Below, piece after piece: positions 21,014 through 35,568 of a DNA stretch of 64,000 nt (positions are counted from its first letter, which is position 1; each line of letters begins with the position of its first letter). The position numbers and the translations under genes are program-made. The DNA is taken from the NCBI GenBank assembly GCA_005784505.1, contig VCAZ01000120.1:757001-821000 (forward strand), written 5' to 3'. The notes beneath the pieces are model-generated. The model was given only the letters and a program-made list of their open reading frames with translations. It was not told the origin of the DNA and made no database searches. Source of the stretch: Bagarius yarrelli. Taxonomy: Eukaryota > Chordata > Actinopteri > Siluriformes > Sisoridae.

Positions 21014-22889
21014 ACTCTTATCTCAGCCCATCTTGTTAAGTCGCCACGGCTTCATCTGCTCTGAATGAGAAACGAGAGCTCTGCGTTCCTTCCGTCCCAC
21101 ATTTCCATATGAAAGCCATCACTGAAGCTTCACCAACACTGACGTCCTTCCCTCTGGACGTCTCCTGACCCTTTCTAATTGTTTAATTGTATGTAAATCC
21201 TTGCATATCTATTTATTTTGCTTATGTTTTTTTAGATATTTGTAATGTTATTCTTTGGATCTCATCTTGAAAAAAAAAAAATTATTTTACCAGATTTTTC
21301 TATTCTTCCTGGTAGAATACTTTTGTCCATGGTATTTAGAGGGGACGTAGGACTTTTATAAACATAGCTCTCTATTAGCTAGATAACGCAGTCCTTAAGG
21401 TGTAATGTAGCAAATATAAACTATGGAGCTGTCCCAATACTCACACTACGACTACTACGCCCCTGAGGTCTACCACAATGTGTACAATTTAGTTGATTAG
21501 TGTGAAAGGGAACAAGTGTGCGCTGACATGAAGAATTTGGACGGTTTATGGCACGTCAGCCGTCTCCGTCAATCGTCATTGCACTGTCAATCCTCATGAC
21601 AACCCCTCAGACAAAAACCCCTGGGTGCTGGTGGTCACTCTGTATGCAATATTGCTGTTAAAAATGATAATTATATAAATAGACTATAACTTACATTTAA
21701 CTTTCCTATTCTTGTCCATTTTGTTGTGCCCCCCACCGCACCCCACCCCACCCCTGCTTCACATTTCCGTTTTTTTTTTTAGCTTTGCTTTTAAAGAGAG
21801 CACACCACCAGATGAATTCTGGGTAATATCCTTAAGAGAAGTCCTCTGGAACCCGCACTTACAGAACCTGTGCATTAAGGGGCACAAGGGTGCAAGTGCA
21901 AGTATTAGGAAAGAACCTACGCAGGTCTTGTCATGTGTTTTAACCCTGTGTTGTGATTGGATGTTCCTTCATGTTGTTTTTTATGATCAGGTGGTAAATT
22001 AGTCGTGTGTTTAAACCTTAAAGTGCAGATATTGAGACAGGGGCTATGTACTCAATTACATATTAAAGGAATCATGAGTAAAACCCTTTTTTAATTAATA
22101 ACTAATAATATAATGAGATTTTATAGCATTTTTGAGTAGTTTATATAATCCACAGCGCCTCAGATGCCACGCCCACAAACAGACTCACTCTGATTGGTTG
22201 GATTTTGCCAGATTTTCAAAAAACGTGTGCAATGTGTTTTAATGCTTATGAGAATCAGCTAAACACTGGATTTTCCAAACGATGTGTAGTTCCTAGTACA
22301 GACTCACGCATCTCCTTGTTCTTCTTTAATGAACAGTCAATGGCTGCCCGTCAGTCTGACTTACAGCACTAAACATAATGCTGAGACCAAACCCACTCTG
22401 ATAGTTGTTACACGTCAATCAGATAATAAAAACTTCTCTGAAGCCCAAAACGTCTGCTGTCGGTCTGAAGATCGGACTATGTTAAGACTAAACAGATACA
22501 CTCGAGTGATGACACGGTACACCTGCGAAAAGGGTTGATGAACACTTGTTTTTGGTGTAAAAGATACATAATACACTGTAACATGCATATATCAAACATT
22601 GGCAATGCTAAAAAAACAGGAAATTGCCCAATGAGGCTGAAGTCCTGCTAGCGGTTTCTTTAAAAGGGATTTGATCAGCCTCAGGATCGCGTTCTGACCG
22701 GCGAATCCCCTCGAAACATCTCGTTTACGCCCTCCTTGTTTTTCCGATATATTATAAATATTTTGTAAAAAAAGTAAATCAACGTGGCGGTAAGAAAGAA
22801 AGCTAAGTGCATCCTGTATTAATACTGGCTCCTGAGCTTGTTGCATCATCACAAGCTGCCGTCTCCAAACACAAGGAGTAATATATTAA
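21013..22889. other. 3' flank of arhgap29, no gene
   Basis: No recognisable protein. A C-rich patch lies at 21728-21760 and AATAAA in the arhgap29 sense lies at 21212-21217, far from the stop. Confidence 0.5.
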
Positions 22890-22900
22890 TATATATAAAG

Positions 22901-22970
<70 letters not shown>
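22890..22970. repeat. AT dinucleotide array
   Basis: About 35 AT units lie 60 bases past the arhgap29 stop on its 3' side, self-complementary. Confidence 0.95.
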
Positions 22971-23029
22971 TATAAAAATGTGTCCTTGGGGTGTAAAGAG
23001 TTTATAAAACATCCTTATGTATAGAGTTC

Positions 23030-23883
23030 TTACACAAAGTGAGCTTCCCGGTTCTCAAAGTCCTGCATGTGTCTCGTTCGCAGTCTGGGGTAAACTGGTT
23101 TGGTCTGGACCGGGCTAAGCTCCGGGTCTTGAGCAGGATCTTCATCCACAGAGACCTCCAGACCGTACTCTTCCTCGTCTACACCTTCCTCTACATCGTC
23201 ATCCTCATTTTCTTCTTCGTCCTCGATGCTGTTAGCAGTCGTCACTTCCTCTTTCGTTGTAGTGCTTTTCTCTGCTAACGTCTGCTGCCGCTCTGACGTT
23301 TGATCTAAGGTGAACATTTTGTCCCGGGTCCCTGGCGGTTTGTAGAAAGTTCCTGGAGGAGGCTGAAGGGTTCGGGGAGGTCTAAAGGCGTTCTGAACGT
23401 GACTATAGTCGACCACGTCTGTCTTGCTGACATCTGTAGTGCTTTTGCAGGTGTTCGGACACGATGGCGTGGATGCCGGGAAAATTGTCACGCTATTTAT
23501 TTCTGTCGGTCCGGGAAGTTTGGCTATGATCATGGCAGTGCGAGGTGTGACTCCGTAATGTTTGTACTGTTTATCCCACGTCCTGCGCAGTGTATGCGTG
23601 TCTATATATGTGTTTCTGTAATGATAAGCAGCTCTGCCTTTGGGCTTTTCCTCTTCTGAAACCTCTTCAATGTCGGGGTCGCGACCTTGCTCCATAGTAG
23701 GGTCCGAAGCAGTGTTGCGGGCATTCAGGAGCCGCTCTGGAGGCAGACTGACAGGGCGCGAGCTTGCTCTGGCACGTGGTCGAAGCTGCACTCTGCTGAC
23801 GTGGTTCTGGCGAATCAGTCGAGGTGAGTTTCGCACTTCAGGGGCGCTCGAGGAGAGCACGCCATTCACAACTTCTGGCTCAG
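23030..23883 (-). CDS. arhgap29: arhgap29 last exon with stop
   Basis: It encodes about 284 residues of a disordered tail. Recognisable pieces are RPVSLPPERLL (human RPVSLPVDRLL), RTLQPPPGTFYKPP (human RTLQPQHWTTFYKP), an acidic run EDEEENEDDDVEEGVDEEEY, and the end RTRHMQDFENREAHFV. The final HFV fits a class II-like PDZ ligand; human ARHGAP29 ends QFV, known to bind the PTPN13 (PTPL1) PDZ domain. No strong poly(A) hexamer was seen close to the stop; an AT repeat follows. Confidence 0.95.
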
Positions 23884-26800
23884 CTGAAAATAACCAGCAG
23901 TTAATTAGCTTTAGCGTTTAGCATATTGATTTTTACTACACTGCATGCCTCCAACTAAAATTAAATGCACTGTGCTAACAAAAAATGGCGGCCGAATGGA
24001 TATTTATATAGAAATATAACTGATTTATAAGAAATTAAAATAAGTCTTATAATTATTTTAAATACTGACCCGGAGCAAAATCTGTCCCATCAGGCATTGC
24101 TTTCACCTCCTTGACCTCCTCCAGTAGATGTGTAGAGGGAATCACAGACGAGTGCCTTTTATAGGCTTTAGCACTGTGGTGCTGCTGAAACACACAAAAC
24201 ACTCAAATTAGCCGGTCAGTCTCACTAACATTCCCCTAAGTCTTAGGAAAGGAGGCATGGCCTCTGTGTCTGTAAGTCTTAGGAAAGGAGGCGTGGCCTC
24301 TGTGTCTGTAAGTCTTAGGAAAGGAGGCGTGGCCTCTGTGTCTGTAAGTCTTAGGAAAGGAGGCATGGCCTCTGTGTCTGTAAGTCTTAGGAAAGGAGGC
24401 GTGGCCTCTGTGTCTGTAAGTCTTAGGAAAGGAGGCATGGCCTCTGTGTCTGTAAGTCTTAGGAAAGGAGGCGTGGCCTCTGTGTCTGTAAGGCTTAGTA
24501 AAGGAGGCGTGGCTGTAAGTCTCTGTGTCTGTAAGGCTTAGTAAAGGAGGCATGGCCTCTGTGTCTGTAAGTCTTAGTAAAGGAGGCGTGGCCTCTGTGT
24601 CTGTAAGGCTTAGTAAAGGAGGCATGGCCTCTGTGTCTGTAAGTCTTAGGAAAGGAGGCATGTGGCCTCTGTGTCTGTAAGTCTTAGGAAAGGAGGCGTG
24701 GCCTCTGTGTCTGTAAGTCTTAGTAAAGGAGGCGTGGCCTCTGTGTCTGTAAGTCTTAGGAAAGGAGGCATGGCCTGGCCTCTGTGTCTGTAAGTCTTAG
24801 GAAAGGAGGCGTGGCCTCTGTCTGTAAGTCTGTGCTGTAAGTCTTAGGAAAAGGAGGCGTGGCCTCTGTGTCTGTAAGTCTTAGGAAAGGAGGTGTGGCC
24901 TCTGTGTCTGTAAGTCCTTAGGAAAGGAGGCATGGCCTCTGTGTCTGTAAGTCTTAGGAAAGGAGGCATGGCCTCTGTGTCTGTAAGTCTTAGGAAAGGA
25001 GGCGTGGCCTCTGTGTCTGTAAGTCTTAGGAAAGGAGGCGAGGCGTGGCCTCTGTGTCTGTAAGTCTTAGGAAAGGAGGTGGGCCTCTGTCCTGTTCTGT
25101 AAGTCTTAAAAAAGGAGGCATGGAATGTGTCGTGTGTGTGGATGGCCTCTGTGTCTGTAAGTCTTAGGAAAGGAGGCGTGGCCTCTGGTCTGTAAGTCTT
25201 AGGAAAAGGAGGCATGGCCTCTGTGTCTGTAAGTCTTAGGAAAGGAGGCGTGGCCTCTGTGTCTGTAAGTCCTTAGGAAAGGAGGCATGTGGCCTCTGTG
25301 TCTGTAAGTCTTAGGAAAGGAGGCTGGCCTCTGTGTCTTAAGGAAAGGAGGCGTGGGCCTCTGTGTCTGTAAGTCTTAGGAAGGAGGCATGGCCTCTTGT
25401 GTCTGAAAGGAGGCTGGCTCTCTGTGTCTGTAAGTCTTAGGAAAGGAGGCATTGGCCTCTGTGTCTGTAAGTCTTAGAAAGGAGGCGTGGCCTCTGTGTC
25501 TGTAAGTCTTAGTAAAGGAGGCATGGCCTCTGTGTCTGTAAGTCTTAGAAAGGAGGCGTGGCCTCTGTGTCTGTAAGTCTTAGGAAAGGAGGCAGGCCTC
25601 TGTCTGTCTGCATGGCTCTGTGTCTGTAAGTCTTAGTAAAGGAGGCGTGGCCTCTGTGTCTGTAAGTCTTAGGAAAGGAGGCATGGCCTCTGTGTCTGTA
25701 AGTCTTAGTAAAGGAGGCGTGGCCTCTGTGTCTGTAAGGCTTAGTAAAGGAGGCATGGCTCTGTGTCTGTAAGTCTTAGGAAAGGAGGCATCTGGCCTCT
25801 GTGTCTGTAAGTCTTAGGAAAGGAGGCGTGGCCTCTGTGTCTGGCATGGCCTCTGTGTCTGTAAGGCTTAGTAAAGGAGGCGTGGCCTCTGTGTCTGTAA
25901 GGCTTAGTAAAGGAGGCATGGCCTATGTGTCTGTACGTCTTAGTGCTACCAAAATTCTTACATGATTTATTTTGCACCATTTGCTTGTTTTGTGGTAGAA
26001 CTGAACTTCACACACCTCTTTGATGTCCATCAGGGATCTGGAGTGGCGGTTCAGGCGCTGTTCCTTCTCCTGAGGGCTGAAGCAGGATTTAATGATCAGC
26101 GGCGAGTTCTCATCCACGGGGCTGAGGGGAGAATCGAAGATCAGCTCGTAATGCCTTATAAGCAGCTCCACGATCAGCGCTTGGTACGGATAATCCACCA
26201 GGGACGAGAGCGACACCTCGGCGTCCGTCTGCCGTGGCTTGATCAGCGTCGGACCGAAGATGATGCCAAGGTTACTGGCGGTCATTTTGTTCTCGTCAGC
26301 TTTCTCAGTGACTCTAAATAACAAAAGACAAGTAAATAAGATAATAGTGTAAAAAATAAATCAATAATAAATCAATTGCGTGTGTAAGAGAGATATGTGT
26401 GTGTGTGTATCCTTACCTGTGCAGATGCCTTATGAGGAACTGCAGGGTTTTGTGATGCGTAGAAGGCAGCTGCCTCAGGAGATCTTTTATTTTTAAGAGG
26501 ACCCGTTTGAGGTCGACGCCGATCTGCACAGGATCAGAGCAGGAACCACTGCGAGATGCCTCCACCTCCTCCATGATGATGCTCTGACTCTCCTTTGCCA
26601 GGCCGATGAAGTCGTTATAGTAACGGAAGAGGATGAGAGGCTCCGGAAGCTAGAGGAAGAAAACATCCATTTCATTCTCATCTGACCTGTTAGTGCAAAG
26701 TGTTATTAGACCAAATGTTTGTGAAGGGTTACCTGTCGCAGGTAGAGTTTGAGCACGTTGCTGATATCGTGAGGATAAAGATCTGAAAGCTCCACCAAAT

Positions 26801-29164
26801 CTTTCCCGTTCTCGAAAGCCTGGCACAGCTTCTCCACACGTGACTTGGCTCCGTTCACCCTGTAGATTCCCTACAACATTCGGAACATAGAGCGTAAATA
26901 TCAACCTGTATGGTTCCCACATGGTACAAATGCAAAACAGATACTTTGGGTAGGTCCGGATGGGGGTACCTTGATGCCCAGGGCTCTGTTCTCGATTTCT
27001 GATGTACACTTCTTGATGATGAAGGGGATTCCGTCAGGGCTGTTCCTGGCTGCCTGGGCAAAGTCAACTGCGAACAAGTGCAGTTTCCCCTGCAGTTTTT
27101 TATGACCACACTGGATGGCTAGCGTCTCTAAACACTTTTTATGGCAGGCCAAAGAGCACTGAGCGACACACATAAATACACACAAGTACGATTCATATTA
27201 AAGACCTGGTTTCTAAAAAAAAAAAATGTACGTTAAAACGATTTGACACTCTGTGGTAAATCTTACCTCCTCGCACTCGGCACCATGAAATACCACCAGA
27301 CTGTCGCATTCCCTGCACTTAGACGGAGCGCGCAGCTTTCGTAGCTTGTGGGTCTGTGCCGCCTTGGACATCTGCGTGTTCCGGAAAGGTCCGGGGGAAC
27401 TCGCCGTCTCCGTCACCATCTCACTCAAACCTTTACACATATCAAACAACACACACTTTATCCAGAACCTCTCGGTACAGAAGCTACAAACATTCTGGCG
27501 GCTAAAGTGCGGTGGCCCGTCCACATTCCTAACATTTCAGAAACATTCCACGCATTCTGTTACATCCCAACACAACGGTTGTAAATATACTGTCAGGGGC
27601 GCCACTAAGAAAGGGAGGGTGGGGTGATTGTAAAGACCCATGCGCTTTAGGGGCCCCCAGAGATCTGTTGTATTAGTAGTAACAGTGTGTGATAGGGGGC
27701 CCCGACCTGCTTGATTTACCCATAATGCATCGCAATAAAATGTTGCTTAACTTCCTGTTAAGAATCCTCAAAATATTCATAGAAAATAATTAAGTGTGTG
27801 TTGACCCAGGTTCTGTTATACTGTGTGTATTAACGGTTATAAAGCGTTATAACACTGGATCTGTTATACCATCAGTGCTGCTTGCTACAATGCGTTATAA
27901 GCCGAGCTGTCTCACAGTATCTCTACTGCTAATTATAAAATAGTCTAAATACAAATTGTATTTCCAGTTAAATTACATAATAACCCTGAAACTCTTATTG
28001 TATTTTCACAGACAATTATAATGCATTATAACTCTGGATCAGTTATATTATCTGTATTACTAGTTATAATTCATCATAAAACAGGCTCTGATATATATTC
28101 TGTCGTGCTAGCTATAACATATTATAGTATCATGAGTGCTAGTTACAAAGCATTATTACCCCAGACCTGTTATTTTCTCTCCAACTAGTTATAATGTATA
28201 ATAACAGGCTCTGCTATATTATTTTTATCTCCATTAAGGTGCATTATAACCCTAAATATTTTATCCTTTTTGTACTATCCTTTTGTAAATTTTTATAAGA
28301 AGTTATTACTTTCTGTTCTTTAGAAACAGTGGAAACACTGCATACTTACTATGATGCATTATAACACTGTTTCTACTTCTTTATAATCAAGGTTGTGCGA
28401 AGCATCAACATTACTGAAGAAGAAGCTTTTATTTGTCATATAAACATTACATCACTTAAACAGACATAGTTAGTTGGGGTTACATGCAGTGCTCTGAAGC
28501 AAGGAGAGAGTCAAGGGCCTTTCTTGGTGGCCTTGTTATACCAGTTATAATGCATTATAACTCATTCTTATTCACATTATATTACAGTTTTAGCTATAGC
28601 TATAGACAATAATGTATTATTGTTTACATTTTAATTCTAAACCACAAAGTTAATTAGTGTTATTATAAACAATATACATATTAGAAATGATTCAAATTAA
28701 ATCTTAATTATATTGTTAAAGATGGTTAATTCTTTATTTGTGTATTTTTTTATTTTTATTTGTTATGTTAAAGTTTTAAAGTTACCGTTATCGGAAGGTG
28801 ACGGCAGCTCTCTGTCGTCCAGGTCATCTGCTGAAGACATGGTCCCGGTGGAAGGTGTCCTGGGAAGCCTCCTTTTAAAATCCCCTACAGCAGGACAGAA
28901 AATTGTAGATATGAGCTTCATGGTGTCTACATGCTCTCTGAACCGTCCTGCTTTAAGCTCTGAACCGCTCAACACTCCAACAGCGTCTAATCTCATCTGA
29001 TCTGAAGTGTAAACTCCAGCATGCGCCTTTAATCCTTCACAGGAGTGTGTACATGCGAGAACTCATGACCAGCCACCTGAGTTAAGTCCCACCCGAAACT
29101 CGTTCACGCCTCGGGTCGCTGATCAGCTTCAGCCAATGCTCCTGTTTAACGCTCTTAATGAGGG

Positions 29165-29207
<43 letters not shown>

Positions 29208-29614
29208 ATATTGGAACTGCTCAATATTTTATACTTATAACACAATGCCTCAAAGATTTTTTTTTAAATGACGATAATATAAAATAGCAGGTCTTGCAAT
29301 CAGCACCAGTGCAGCAGAAAAAGGGGCGGGGCTTGTGGAGCATTGTAAATTCGCATATAAAATATATCTTAATATTTATCTTATGTCCTTTTTCGTTTAT
29401 TACTTAGTTTCATTCATGGGTTACTGGAACAATAGCAATGCTACAAATTCTGTATTTGAACATTATAATGCATTATAACGTTATATGAGATAATTGCTTC
29501 AATATGTATATGAACAATCGGATGTGTGTATAGTGTATGAATTATAATATCCATTAATACAATTACATATTTGATTTTCTGCAGCTGAAATCACAGGCAG
29601 GTTTTCAGTGAATT

Positions 29615-29653
<39 letters not shown>

Positions 29654-32271
29654 AACGACCAGACGGAAGTCAGGGCGCGGGGGCTCAGGGGGCGTCGGCT
29701 CCGCAGAGGATTGTGGGAAAGGAATGCGGAAGAGGCCGTCACTTATCTGCTCCTCATCAGCGGCTGTGATGGAAGTGTCATCACTCTGAGTGAAGGTTTC
29801 CTGAGGTGATTAGAGGGGGGATTGTCCTGCTACGAAGATTAAAGTCCAGCTTTAAATGTGTGTGTGTGCGCGTGTCGGTGTGTGTGTTTGTGCGTGAGAA
29901 ACTCAGTAAGAAAACAGTGTGTGTGTGTGATTTTAGCTTTTTTCTGGAACCTGTCTTGATTTTATTTTCAATAAATAATTTAGTTAAAGATTTAAATTGT
30001 GTGTGTGTGTTTTTTTGTTGTTACCTGGACTAGCAGTGGGTGAGTCCATGGAGCGAGACTCGCTGCTGCCACCGGCGCTCTCCGAGTCGCTGCACATGCC
30101 CCCTCCCTGACCTGCCGTCATCCAGGGCTTGAGGGGAACCTGGATCCGAAGAGCTGACACACACCCGCACACACACACATTGTTAATTTCTCACATTACC
30201 TTATTGAATACACACTTCAAACAGGTGTTAATGATCCGAGTTGATCAGTGTGGGCCAACGCTACACATCCTCACGCCGCTATAATTAATCTTTTGGTGTC
30301 GTTAACGAGCAGCTGATTTATGCGGGATTAAACTCGTCAAGTGGAACCGCAGATCAGGAAGATTAACAGCGTTTAGATTCCTGAAACTACAAACAGGAAG
30401 CAACAAAACATCCCGAGCTAAAAAATCACACTGGAGTTGGTCTGGTCTGTGGAGTAACCGATTATTGGTTAATTTACGGCATTTTTCAGACGTCCTTATC
30501 CAGACTTACATTTGGATACAACAATTGGAACAACTGGGGGTTAAGGGCCTTGCTCAGAGGCCCAACAGTGGCAACTTGGTGGTACTGGGATTTAAACCTC
30601 GATCTTCTGTTAAGCAGTCCAACACCTTAACCACTGCACTACCACCTCCCCCCAATTAAAAACATTTCTGCTTCTATACAATCTGTTGTGACTCTTTTGA
30701 AGTTTTGTAACACATGCAGTGCTCCAGCATCCATCCTGCATTATAACACATGCTATATAAAACCGCTATACATTACATTACATTACATTACATTACATTT
30801 GCAGCATTTGGCAGACGCCCTTATCCAGAGCGACTTACAATATTCCTTGTTATACAACTGAGCAATTGGGGGTTAAGGGCCTTGCTCAGGGGTCCAACAG
30901 TGGTGGCTTGCCAGAAGCTGGGAATCGAACCCACAACCCTCGGGTTGGTAATCCAACACCTTAACCATGAGCCACCACTTCCCCTATACAGTCTATGCTG
31001 TTGTTTATAACGCACTATAAGACAGACTCTGCTATATAAGGAATTTTATTATAAATGTGATATAACAGCTTATTACTACTGTAAGCTTTTTCTTTTAGAT
31101 GTTAAATAACAACTGTTACTGCGTCTATGAAAATATGTTTAGAATTTCTGTGCAATCGGCTTTAACGAATAGCTAATAAACGCAGCGTGCTCTTATAACT
31201 GATTTATTACACTTGATAAAATCGCCTTCTTTTTAACATTATTAAAACATCCTTGCATGTCAGTTCTTCCTCTCGTCCTCCTGTATTGTCTGACCCGGAG
31301 GAGTTAACGTCGAGTTTATCACCTGCCCTGCCCCCCTTTTTCCTACCTCTCCCACCCTAACCTCCTAACCCCCCTCAGCCCCCCACCACCACAGAAACAC
31401 TTTTATCAGTATCTGCAATGATTAGTCAAAGAGAGAGAGAGCGAGAGAGAGAGAGAGAGCGTGTGACAGAGAGCAGGTACGCCAGGAGTCAGGGGTCAGA
31501 GGTCACAGAAAATCACACACTTTCTGTCAGCTATCTCACACACACACACTCTGCGTGCAGCACCTAACATCGACGCCAGATCGAGAAAGAATGCAGCAGG
31601 ATCAACACGCTTTTCAACTGTGAAATGTGTCCAGAGCAGCGCCCCCTTTGTTCATTTGGGATAAGTTTACATTTTACATTTCTGTAAACACGCTTTGAGA
31701 AAAGATTAATAAAAGATCAGAAATTCATTTATAAAATGACATTGTCTAATTTGCATATGCAAATTTTCCACCCTGGAATGCAGTGTGATATTTATGAATA
31801 TGATATTATTAGTAATTTATGAATGAGTGTGAGAATTAAATGCTGTGTGTGTGTGTGAGGGCTCTCACCCTGGATGTCCGTGCTGCTGTGTGAGCGTCTC
31901 TGGGCGATTTTGGCCATGTGGCTCGGAGCCGGAGCGTCCACCTCGTCTGAGCTCAGACCGTCTGCAGAAGTGATGGACACCTGAGACGACAGACTAGTGC
32001 TGATTGAACGCTTCGTCACAGGAGATCTAAAACACACACGCGCACACACATGCACACACAAACACAGTCATCATGAAATCACCTAAATTCCTTAAATCAA
32101 CAACTGGATAAAACACCAGGATTCATTCATTCATTAAAATACACAGCTGACTCTGTCTCACTTTCTGTTAATCTGTCTCACTTTCTGTTACTCTGTCTCA
32201 CTTTCTGTTACTCTGTCTCACCCTGAGCTATGTGTCCTGGTGATGTCATAGTGAAATGACTGATGAGGATT

Positions 32272-32310
<39 letters not shown>

Positions 32311-33739
32311 TGGTGTGTGTGTGTTTCAGCCTGAGCTCCGTGTCCTGGTGATGTCATAGTGAAAAGACTGATGGGGATTGTTGTGGGTGTGTGTTATCGT
32401 GTGTGTGTGTAATGGTTGATGTGATGCTGTTTGTGTGATGGTGTGTGTGATGCTGTTTGTGTGATGTGTGTGTCATGCTGTTTGTGTGTGTGGTGGTGTG
32501 TGTGCGTCTCACCCTGAGCTCCGTGCCCCATGGCGATGTCATAGTGAAATGACTGATGAGGATTGGTGTGTATGATGATGTGTGTGGTGGTGTGTGTGTG
32601 TGTGTGTCTCACCCTGAGCTCTGTGTCCTGGTGATGTCATAGTGAAATGACTGATGGGGATTGGTGTGTGGAGTGAGACTCTTTCCGTATTGGGTGTAGC
32701 GCTGCCCGGGTTCGTACAGTTTGGCGCTTTCACACAGACTCTGATTATTAACAGGCAGAGAGACGACCTGCGCCTGCTGCATCTGGAACCAGTTCACCGT
32801 CACCTGTAGCACACAAAGGGAATCAATCAAATCACATGATAATAATCTGGACTCTGATTGGTCAGAAAGACTTTCACAAACCCATCAGTGGCAAGTAGAC
32901 GGGGTGGAGCTCGAACCCTGATCTTTAACATATGGAAAAACCTGTAGATGTCTGTCTGTCTGTGTACATACTGTATTTATGTGTCTGTCTGTCTGTGTAT
33001 GTGCCTGCCTGTCTGTCTGTGTACATACCTGTCTGTCTGTCTATGGGTCTGTCTGTGTATGTGCCTGTCTGTCCGTCTGTCTGTGTATGTGCCTGTCTGT
33101 CTGTTTGTGCACAAAACTGTCTGTCTGTCTGTGCACATGCCTGCCTGTCTGTCTGTGCACATGCCTGCCTGTCTGTCTGTGCACATGCCTGCCTGTCTGT
33201 CTATGCACACGTCGCTCTGTCTGTCTGTGCGCGTCGCTCTTTCTGTCAGTCTATTTGCCCGTATGTCTGCTATCTGTGTACATGTCTGTCTGTCTGCCTG
33301 TCTGTCTGTTTTGAAGTGTGTATATCTGTATATCTTTATAAGAGTTTATAGTAATTTAAATACTTTAGGATGAATTTCACTCGTTTATGATCGTCCAACT
33401 TTAAACATCATCAGACTTTAAATTCACGCTACTGTGACGTCATAGGTCATGTGACCATATCGACATGGCGGCTGTGGTAAATCCTGATTTCATTCATACT
33501 CCTAATAATTACATTGTCTAAAACAGGAAGTGTGTAATTAATTACATTTCTGTTATTTGGCTGACGCCTTTTTTCAGAGAGACCTACATTTATCTAATTT
33601 TAAGTAGTTAACGGTTAAGGGCCTTGCTCAGGGGCCCAGCTCAGGGGCCCAACTTGGTGGTGCTGGCAACTAAACCTAAAACTTTTTACCACTGTTAATT
33701 TAAATCACATTGCCACTCAAGCAGCCACAGACTCTTCCT

Positions 33740-33779
<40 letters not shown>

Positions 33780-33926
33780 CACTTACGGCTTTAAGCGTTA
33801 GATCACACTGAAAGACGAGAGCGCGGATCTGAGTGAGGATGTCACTCTTGGCATTGGCGAGGTCGAGCTTCTTCACACTCACATCAGTGATGCAGTGTCT
33901 GTAGTGCTCTCTGGCCTCTTCAGCCT

Positions 33927-33996
<70 letters not shown>

Positions 33997-34907
33997 GTTT
34001 TAGCCAAACGATGGGCTGGTTCCTATTTTAACTTCCTCCTAGTCCACCTGTGTGTGTGTGTGTTTTTGAAACAGACCAAAAAAGAAGCACAAAGAAGTGT
34101 GTGTATGTGTGCGCTGTGCTGTGGTGTGTGCTGTGTGGTGTGTGTGTATACACACTTTTTGCAGAGCTTCATCCTCCAGCCTGCGTCTCTTCTCCAGCTG
34201 TTTGCCTCCTGCTCCCAGCTGCTCCTCTTCTGCTCGGCTGGTGGAGCTGCGCGCTCGCTCGTATTCCTCCTGTCTCTGATCCTTCAACAGCCGAGCTTTC
34301 TTCAGAGCGCTTTCAGCCTCGTGCTGCACACACACACACACACACACACATAAACACATACGGTCTATGACCAAATTTGTCTGTCTCTATACCTGTCTGT
34401 CCTGTGTCTATACCTCTATGTGTGTCTTTTTTTGTTTATATCTGTCTGTCTATACCTGTCTGATTGTCTGTCTGTCTCTTTTGTTTGTCTCTTGTCTGTC
34501 TGTGTGTATACCCATCTGTCTGGGTGTATACTTCTCTGTCTCTCTGTCTGTGTCTATACCTGTCTGATTGTCTCTCTGTCTGTGGATATACCCGTCTGTT
34601 TGACTGTCTGTCTTTTGTCGGTCTGTGCCTATACCTGTCCGATTGTCTGTCTGTCTTGTCTGTGTGTATACCCGTCTGTAGGGGTCATTCTTGTCTGTCT
34701 ATGTCTACACCTGCCTGATTGTCTGTTTGTCTGTCTGTGTCTGTACCTGTCTTTAGGTCTGTCTGTGTGTCTGTTTGTATCCATGTCACACTCACCATTT
34801 TCTTCTGTTCTCTCTGCCACTGGTCCTTCATATCCTTCCTCAGTTTATCCAGCTCATTCTTCCGTGCCAGAAGAGGCTGCAGACAAGAAAACACACACTT
34901 AAAACAC

Positions 34908-34960
<53 letters not shown>

Positions 34961-35085
34961 TACCTGCATGAATTTATTAGTCTGGAGAGCGGAGGCTGTA
35001 TGGAGCAGCACCTGACTGTAGTCCAGATCGTTCTTGAATGCGGATAAGTAAATATCATGAAATGGCATGTACTCCTGTTCAACAA

Positions 35086-35116
<31 letters not shown>

Positions 35117-35527
35117 CACGCACACACACATACTTTTAACTTTTTTTAAATAAAATGAGGAAAGAAAGACAGACAGACAGACAGACAGATAGATAGATAG
35201 ACAGATGGACAGATGGATAAATGTATTCCCCTTTTCTCCTGACTGAATCTTTAGTTTCTTAATCCTGATTAACGTAACAAATGATGTTGTGAATATATTT
35301 TAACAGGAAGTGGTCAGACGTTAACAGGAAGTGGTGCGATGTTAAAAGTAATCGGTCCCAGGGAGATTCTGACCTGCTGGCTGGCGAGCGTCTTGGCTGA
35401 TTCGGCCATCTTGGCGAGGCTTTTGGCGCACTCCACATCTGTCAGGGAAAGAGTTCAGTTAAACAACATCCTGCTAAAACAGCTGTTAACACTGACAGTG
35501 AAAAATATACAGCAGGGTGCACACACA

Positions 35528-35568
<41 letters not shown>

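Noticed and set aside
23039..23921. Open frames on the + strand opposite the last arhgap29 exon
   Set aside because: They are antisense shadows of a long coding exon whose product is recognisable.
24231..25947. CRISPR-like array of 36-base repeats
   Set aside because: Units follow each other directly with no unique spacers, and the DNA is vertebrate; it is an intronic minisatellite.
32932..33373. CLSVCLSV-type open frames, also at 34367-34902
   Set aside because: CTGT tetranucleotide arrays inside arhgap29 introns read in three frames without stops.
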